Shown here: positions 33,979-38,504 of the stretch, piece by piece
Position numbering within the stretch: position 1 is the stretch's first letter
Layout: the number at the start of each line of letters is the position of its first letter
Assembly: GCA_002336085.1 (NCBI GenBank)
Contig: DDEH01000060.1
Coordinates: 16,468-54,971, forward strand
Length of the DNA stretch: 38,504 nucleotides
Direction: 5' to 3'
Origin: Flavobacteriales bacterium UBA1959
Lineage (GTDB): Bacteria > Bacteroidota > Bacteroidia > Flavobacteriales_D > Sanyastnellaceae
The notes under the pieces: model-generated
The model's database searches: none
What the model was told of the DNA's origin: nothing
What the model saw: only the letters and a program-made list of their open reading frames with translations
Made by a program: the position numbers and the translations under genes

Positions 33979-36831
33979 ATGATTTCCGCACCATCTGACC
34001 GCAAGCTTTTTCTTGTTGATGCCTTTGCACTTGTCTTCCGTGCCTATTACGCATTTATCAAGAATCCCCGCATCAATTCGAAAGGCATGAATACCAGTGC
34101 CGTTTTTGGATTCACCAACGCCCTGTTAGATGTTATTCGGAAAGAGAAGCCCACGCATATTGCAGTCGTATTTGACCCCCCTGGTGGCTCATTTCGCAAT
34201 GAGCAGTATCCGGAATACAAGGCCAACCGAGATGAGACACCCGAAGACATCAAACGGTCTGTCCCTTGGATCATGGAGGTATTGGAAGGCATGAAGATTC
34301 CGGCCATCAGTCAGAAAGGGTTCGAGGCAGATGATGTCATCGGTCATATGGCCAAAAAAGCGGAGCAAGAGGGGTTTGAAGTTTACATGATGACCCCGGA
34401 CAAAGACTTTGGGCAACTCGTTTCTCCACACATCAAAATGTACCGTCCTGGGAGGGGAGGTGGCCCCGCCGAAGTTTGGGGTCCTGAGGAGATCTGCGAA
34501 AAGTTCGGAGTAGACAATCCGCTCCAAGTCATTGATTTGCTCGGTATGATGGGAGACAGCGCAGACAATATTCCTGGGATTCCAGGTGTCGGGGCAAAGA
34601 CCGCCTCCAAACTGATCAAGCAGTATGGCAGTCTAGAAGGCGTGATTGAGAAGAGTTCAGAGCTCAAAGGAAAACTAAAAGAACGGGTTGAGGAAAATAT
34701 AGAATTGGCAAAGCTGTCCAAATCTCTCGCAACCATCTGCCTTGACATTCCCATGGACATCGAATGGGACCAGCTCAATCTGGAAAAACCAAACACGGAA
34801 GCACTTCGAAAAACCTTGGAAAACCTTGAATTTCGAAACCTAGCGCGCCGAATGTTTGGAGATGCTGAAGGAGACTCGAGCCAGCCTAATCCCGCGACTA
34901 CAGCGCCAAAACCTGCAACTCCCGAAGCTCAACTGGACTTGTTTGGAACGCCAGGAGGCACAGTGGATGCAGGCGCCGCAGAGCACTTTACTGAAGCAGA
35001 AACTAAAGATTCTGGTTATGCTACCCTCGCCAATAAAGAGCATTCATACACCTTGGTACAAAACACCAAAGCACTGGATGCATTGATGGCGGAATTAGAA
35101 GCCTGCGATTGCTTCGCTTTCGATACCGAAACCTCCGGACTGAATACCATGACTGCCGACTTGGTGGGTGTGTCATTTGCAACGAAACCTGGTTTGGCCT
35201 GGTGGGTTCCCGTCGCCAGTGAAGACTGGACCGAAACGACTCTACTCAAGCGACTCAGTTCTATTTTCGCAGATTCTACCAAGGAAGCGGTAGCACATCA
35301 CTTCAAGTTCGATTACAAAGTCTTGGCGCGACGAGGAGTGAAGTTTTCCGTTCGTGCATTTGATACGATGATCGCACATTACCTCATTCAGCCAGAAAGC
35401 TCGCACAAACTAGACCGATTGGCCGAAACCGAATTGGGATATGCCACAATTCCCATCACTGATCTCATTGGCAAATCAGGGAAAGATCAAATGCACATGG
35501 GTCAATTGGACCCATCGTCAATCACCGACTACGCCTGCGAAGATGCCGATATTACACTACAACTTCGGGAACGTCTCATTCCCCAATTGGAGGATGTCGC
35601 CAGCACCATGCTCTTTCGTGATGTGGAAATGCCCTTGGCGATAATCCTTGCCAATATGGAATTAGAAGGTGTACGAATCAACGTCGCTGAACTTGAGGAT
35701 TACAACAAAGAGCTTGGCACAAAAATCGATGCGTTGACCGAAGCGATCCATGGGCACGCGGGCCAAGAATTCAATATCGATAGTCCGAAGCAACTCGGAC
35801 CCATTTTGTTTGAGACCCTCGCAATCCCAGCGAAGGTGAAAAAAACAAAAACAGGCCAATATCCTACCGGTGAAGAGGTTTTAGAAAAAATTAAGTCTGC
35901 ACACCCAATCGTTGAAGCGGTACTCAAATACCGCAAATTAAAAAAACTCAAGAGCACATATGTCGAGCCGCTTCCAAAGTTGGTGGATGCACACTCCGGA
36001 AGGATCCATACAACCTACCAGCAAACTGTAGCCGCTACAGGTCGGCTGAGTTCAAAAGATCCCAACCTTCAAAATATTCCAATTCGAACCCCAGAGGGAA
36101 GGGCCATTCGAAAAGCCTTCATACCGCGCGACAACGACCACGTCCTCATCGCTGCAGATTATAGCCAAGTCGAATTGCGCATCGCCGCTGCACTGAGCAA
36201 AGATCAGGGGTTGGTGCAGGCATTTGTTCAAGGCATGGATATTCATACGGCTACTGCAGCGAAGGTCTTTCAAGTCGAAAACGATGCGGTCGACCGAGAC
36301 ATGCGAAGCAAGGCCAAAGCAGTCAATTTTGGAATTCTCTACGGTCAAGGCGCATTTGGATTGGCTCAAAACTTGGGAATCCCTCGGCGCGAAGCCAAGG
36401 AAATCATCGACGCTTACTTTGAACAATTTGCCGCGCTCAAAGCATTCACAGCACAATGTGTGGAAGAGGTCCGCGACAAAGGATATGCTGAGACCGTCTT
36501 GGGTCGCCGCCGGTATCTCCCGGACATAAAGTCGAACAACGCAACGGTTCGTGCCTTCGCAGAACGAAACGCGGTAAATGCTCCAATTCAAGGTTCAGCA
36601 GCGGACATTATTAAAGTGGCCATGGTAAATATCGACGGGGCCCTAAGAGCGAAAGGATTAAAAGCCAAGATGATCATGCAGGTACATGACGAATTGGTCT
36701 TTGATGTGCCCCTTTCCGAAGTAGCGGAATTGGAAGCCTTAATTGGCCCGGCGATGATCGATGCTGTGGCCTTAGACGTTCCACTAGCGGTGGACATGTC
36801 TTCTGGAAGAGATTGGCTTGAAGCCCATTAA
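33979..36831 (+). CDS. polA: DNA polymerase I
   Basis: 950 residues from the ATG at 33979; a GTG eight codons earlier (33955) is possible. Three parts are present: the 5'-3' exonuclease (about 8-290, LFLVDAFALVFRAYYAF, FEADDVIGHMAKKAE, TPDKDFGQLV, MGDSADNIPGIPGVGAKTA), a Pro/Ala-rich linker, the 3'-5' proofreading domain with an intact DxE pair (Asp382, Glu384 in FDTETSGLNT), and the polymerase. Polymerase motif A is DYSQVELRI (Asp727), the O-helix RSKAKAVNFGILYGQGAFGL and motif C is QVHDELVF (Asp904). All catalytic carboxylates that I can check are present, so it should be a full proofreading Pol I for repair and Okazaki fragment maturation. Confidence 0.97.
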   Translation: MISAPSDRKLFLVDAFALVFRAYYAFIKNPRINSKGMNTSAVFGFTNALLDVIRKEKPTHIAVVFDPPGGSFRNEQYPEYKANRDETPEDIKRSVPWIMEVLEGMKIPAISQKGFEADDVIGHMAKKAEQEGFEVYMMTPDKDFGQLVSPHIKMYRPGRGGGPAEVWGPEEICEKFGVDNPLQVIDLLGMMGDSADNIPGIPGVGAKTASKLIKQYGSLEGVIEKSSELKGKLKERVEENIELAKLSKSLATICLDIPMDIEWDQLNLEKPNTEALRKTLENLEFRNLARRMFGDAEGDSSQPNPATTAPKPATPEAQLDLFGTPGGTVDAGAAEHFTEAETKDSGYATLANKEHSYTLVQNTKALDALMAELEACDCFAFDTETSGLNTMTADLVGVSFATKPGLAWWVPVASEDWTETTLLKRLSSIFADSTKEAVAHHFKFDYKVLARRGVKFSVRAFDTMIAHYLIQPESSHKLDRLAETELGYATIPITDLIGKSGKDQMHMGQLDPSSITDYACEDADITLQLRERLIPQLEDVASTMLFRDVEMPLAIILANMELEGVRINVAELEDYNKELGTKIDALTEAIHGHAGQEFNIDSPKQLGPILFETLAIPAKVKKTKTGQYPTGEEVLEKIKSAHPIVEAVLKYRKLKKLKSTYVEPLPKLVDAHSGRIHTTYQQTVAATGRLSSKDPNLQNIPIRTPEGRAIRKAFIPRDNDHVLIAADYSQVELRIAAALSKDQGLVQAFVQGMDIHTATAAKVFQVENDAVDRDMRSKAKAVNFGILYGQGAFGLAQNLGIPRREAKEIIDAYFEQFAALKAFTAQCVEEVRDKGYAETVLGRRRYLPDIKSNNATVRAFAERNAVNAPIQGSAADIIKVAMVNIDGALRAKGLKAKMIMQVHDELVFDVPLSEVAELEALIGPAMIDAVALDVPLAVDMSSGRDWLEAH

Positions 36832-36939
36832 ATACACCGATTCGTCCTGAACATTGGTCTGTGTGGAACTTTTTGAGTGCCCTTGCGTAAACCACCCCGG
36901 TGCGAGGCAAATTGTGCTTCAATATCCAGAATACTAATT

Positions 36940-37863
36940 ATGCGCATCAACCAACGAATTCAAGCATTGCCCATCGCCTTCGGATTGGGCTTATTTCTCA
37001 TCACAGGATGTGGTGAAACCGCTGATGACCATTCCGGTCATGACCACGGTGATCACACCCAAAGTGGAGAGGAAATGGATAGTGACGGCATGGCCGTTAC
37101 GACCCGACAAAGTACACTTACAAAAATCTTCCATGCGGCACCCTCACCAATGGAAACCGCTTCGCTAATAAAACGCAGTGGGGCACACTTTCATGCAGAC
37201 GCACTGAATGGAGCGGACCAATACGATAACTATACGACCAGCGATAAGCAAGCAATTAATCTGGGCATTTATGGAGCGGATCTTAGCTATGCAACAATCT
37301 TCGAAGAGAATAGCACAAGTTTAGATTACCTCTCTTCCATCAAATCCCTCAGCCAAGCCTTAGGAGTCAGCGATGTCCTGAGCGATGATGTAATGAGCGA
37401 AGTGGAAGAAAATCGAAACGATCGTGATGTTCTTATCGATATTGTATCCAACACATTCTACGATCTTAACGAGCGGTTGAAGTTCAACGGCCAAGAAGAT
37501 TTGGCGGGATTAGTCGTCGCTTCCGGTTGGGTTGAAGGGATGTACCTCGCGACACGCCACCTCGACGCCGCGCCCGAAGAATTGAAGCAGCGTATTGCGG
37601 AGCAGAAACTCGTTTTGGCCGACGTGATGGGATTGTGCGGCAGCTATGACCAGACACCGGCACTCGCCAATTTGCTTGCCTCTATGCTTTCCATTGAAAC
37701 AGCATACGAAGGTGTAACGACCAGCACGAGTGAAAGCACCACAAACAGAGAAGAATCCGGTTCATTTACTATCGGTGGAGGGGCAACCTTTGCCGCTGAT
37801 GATGCAACTATTTTAGCCATTGCCGCAGCTGTCGAATCCGTCAGAGCTGCGTGCATCCAATAA
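36940..37863 (+). CDS. Conserved lipoprotein with histidine cluster, function unknown
   Basis: 307 residues from the ATG at 36940. The frame opens earlier at 36877, but the ATG gives a lipoprotein signal: hydrophobic PIAFGLGLFL then lipobox LITGC with Cys24. The mature start is rich in His and acidic residues (His at 31, 34, 36 and 39: HSGHDHGDH), as in metal-binding segments. The rest is helical: NLGIYGADLSYATIFEENST, SLDYLSSIKSLSQALGV, FYDLNERLKFN, VVASGWVEGMYLATRHLD. This resembles a widespread Bacteroidota hypothetical lipoprotein, but I cannot name the family. Ends with a Ser/Gly-rich stretch and a helix. The next exported protein starts 14 bp downstream, so the pair is likely an operon. 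Confidence 0.72.
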   Translation: MRINQRIQALPIAFGLGLFLITGCGETADDHSGHDHGDHTQSGEEMDSDGMAVTTRQSTLTKIFHAAPSPMETASLIKRSGAHFHADALNGADQYDNYTTSDKQAINLGIYGADLSYATIFEENSTSLDYLSSIKSLSQALGVSDVLSDDVMSEVEENRNDRDVLIDIVSNTFYDLNERLKFNGQEDLAGLVVASGWVEGMYLATRHLDAAPEELKQRIAEQKLVLADVMGLCGSYDQTPALANLLASMLSIETAYEGVTTSTSESTTNREESGSFTIGGGATFAADDATILAIAAAVESVRAACIQ

Positions 37864-37877
37864 AGTCAAGAAGTACG

Positions 37878-38303
37878 ATGAAGCATACAATAATCCTCCT
37901 TTTGACCCTTGGGCTCTTTGCTACAACTGCAGACGCCCAGTGCCGGTCATTTACCAAAAAGAATTGCCTCACCGAGTTGGAAGGCTACATTCAAAATGAC
38001 AACTACAACAGTGCCATCCTGATCCCGGGTGACGAGGCACAGTTGATGTTGACTTTCCTCGCAGGACAAGACTATCGACTGCTCGTTTGCAGCCACCCAG
38101 TCCTCGGAGACGTTACTTACGAAATCTTCGATGCCCAAGGCAAGCGGTTGTTCGATAGCAGAAAGAACGAACCCGATGTGTCTTACGTCGATTTTAACAT
38201 GGAGACAACTCAGCAACTGCAAGTCCAGGTGCATGTACCGGAAACGCGTTCTGCAATCATGCACGAAGGATGTGTGACCGTCTTGGTAGGCTCAAAGAGC
38301 TGA
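37878..38303 (+). CDS. Small exported protein, function unknown
   Basis: 141 residues from the ATG at 37878 (a GTG nine codons earlier would overlap the previous gene). A clear signal peptide (MKHTIILLLTLGLFATTADA, cut before Gln21) is followed by a beta-rich protein with four Cys, at about 22, 29, 76 and 137 (AQCRS, NCLTEL, LVCSHP, EGCVTV). LLVCSHPVLGDVTYEIFDAQGK suggests a compact beta-sandwich. Likely periplasmic or secreted and possibly disulfide-bonded. It follows the lipoprotein gene by 14 bp and precedes a strong terminator, so it ends that operon. No family recognised. Confidence 0.7.
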   Translation: MKHTIILLLTLGLFATTADAQCRSFTKKNCLTELEGYIQNDNYNSAILIPGDEAQLMLTFLAGQDYRLLVCSHPVLGDVTYEIFDAQGKRLFDSRKNEPDVSYVDFNMETTQQLQVQVHVPETRSAIMHEGCVTVLVGSKS

Positions 38304-38330
38304 GCCCTTAGAGAATCTTGAACCCATTGA

Positions 38331-38356
38331 AAACGGCCGCTTATTAGCGGCCGTTT
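38331..38356. terminator. Strong bidirectional intrinsic terminator
   Basis: AAACGGCCGC and GCGGCCGTTT form a perfect 10-base stem with a six-base loop TTATTA. A G+C core with flanking A/T arms allows function on both strands. It lies between the convergent small exported gene and the T9SS cargo gene. Confidence 0.85.
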
Positions 38357-38374
38357 CTATGATCAATTGTTTGG

Positions 38375-38504
38375 TTATTGAATGACCAACTGCTTCGTAA
38401 GCCTGCGTCCGTCGAGCGATACAGAAATAAGATAGGTACCCGCCGACCATTGATTCACAGGTATGTCTACCAGGTGGTTGCCAGGAGAAATACTGCCCTG
38501 CTGG
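38375..38504 (-). CDS. T9SS-exported protein, C-terminal sorting domain only
   Basis: Only the last 42 codons are in the window; the gene enters from the right edge on minus and stops with TAA at 38377-38375. The tail has the type A sorting-domain pattern: QQGSISPGNHLVDIPVNQW, SAGTYLISVSLDGRR and LTKQLVIQ at the end. This is the signal that directs proteins through the T9SS (PorG here belongs to the apparatus) for attachment or release. The cargo type is unknown because the body lies outside. Confidence 0.85.
   Translation of the reverse strand, partial: QQGSISPGNHLVDIPVNQWSAGTYLISVSLDGRRLTKQLVIQ

Noticed and set aside
1..38504. CRISPR array, prophage, insertion sequence, tRNA or rRNA
   Set aside because: No regularly spaced repeats, transposase or phage motifs, or cloverleaf-like sequences were found; the gaps between genes are too small for most of them.

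Overview
The window looks like chromosomal core DNA of a Bacteroidota bacterium, most likely Flavobacteriales or a close relative. The reasons are the protein families present: a PorG/DUF6089 type 9 secretion (T9SS) barrel between nadK and uppS, DUF4271 next to a HemD-like gene, DUF2480 after dxs, a DUF6427 gene divergent from a small DUF6341-like gene, a T9SS sorting tail at the right edge, and upstream boxes of the Bacteroidota TAnnTTTG type. Base composition is near balanced by eye. I see no rRNA, tRNA, CRISPR array, insertion sequence or prophage. Genes are tightly packed and no gap exceeds about 170 bases.

Left part (1-6900): a minus-strand run CBS protein > nadK > porG > uppS (uppS is cut by the edge), divergent from pdxJ and an alpha/beta hydrolase. 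Next come a CLC anion channel/transporter with CBS domains and a divergent tandem UspA stress protein.

Middle left (6909-14147): seven minus-strand genes in transcription order: LD-carboxypeptidase, kbl, a FAD amine/amino-acid oxidoreductase, a GbsR/MarR regulator, a YfiR-like periplasmic protein, an exported helical-repeat protein, and a membrane HAMP-SpoIIE phosphatase. The last three form a compact module that looks like envelope-to-cytoplasm signalling. It is the best candidate here for a poorly described system.

Middle (14229-17503): metG on plus and asd on minus. Between their 3' ends lie 54 codons that read like the C-terminus of an outer-membrane beta-barrel and have no start, so probably a gene relic.

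Middle right (17595-27958): a plus-strand run with a very large secreted lamin-tail-domain protein, DUF4271 membrane protein, HemD-like protein, rnpA, a C-terminal processing protease and an O-antigen ligase/polymerase-like protein. A minus-strand GT2-GT9 fusion glycosyltransferase converges on it.

Right part (28060-38504): purD, a DUF6341-like/DUF6427 divergent pair, purQ, dxs, DUF2480, polA, a histidine-rich lipoprotein, a small exported protein, a strong bidirectional terminator, and the C-terminal tail of a T9SS cargo protein on minus. The whole window mixes housekeeping (NAD, PLP, haem, purine, isoprenoid, amino-acid and DNA metabolism) with envelope biogenesis.
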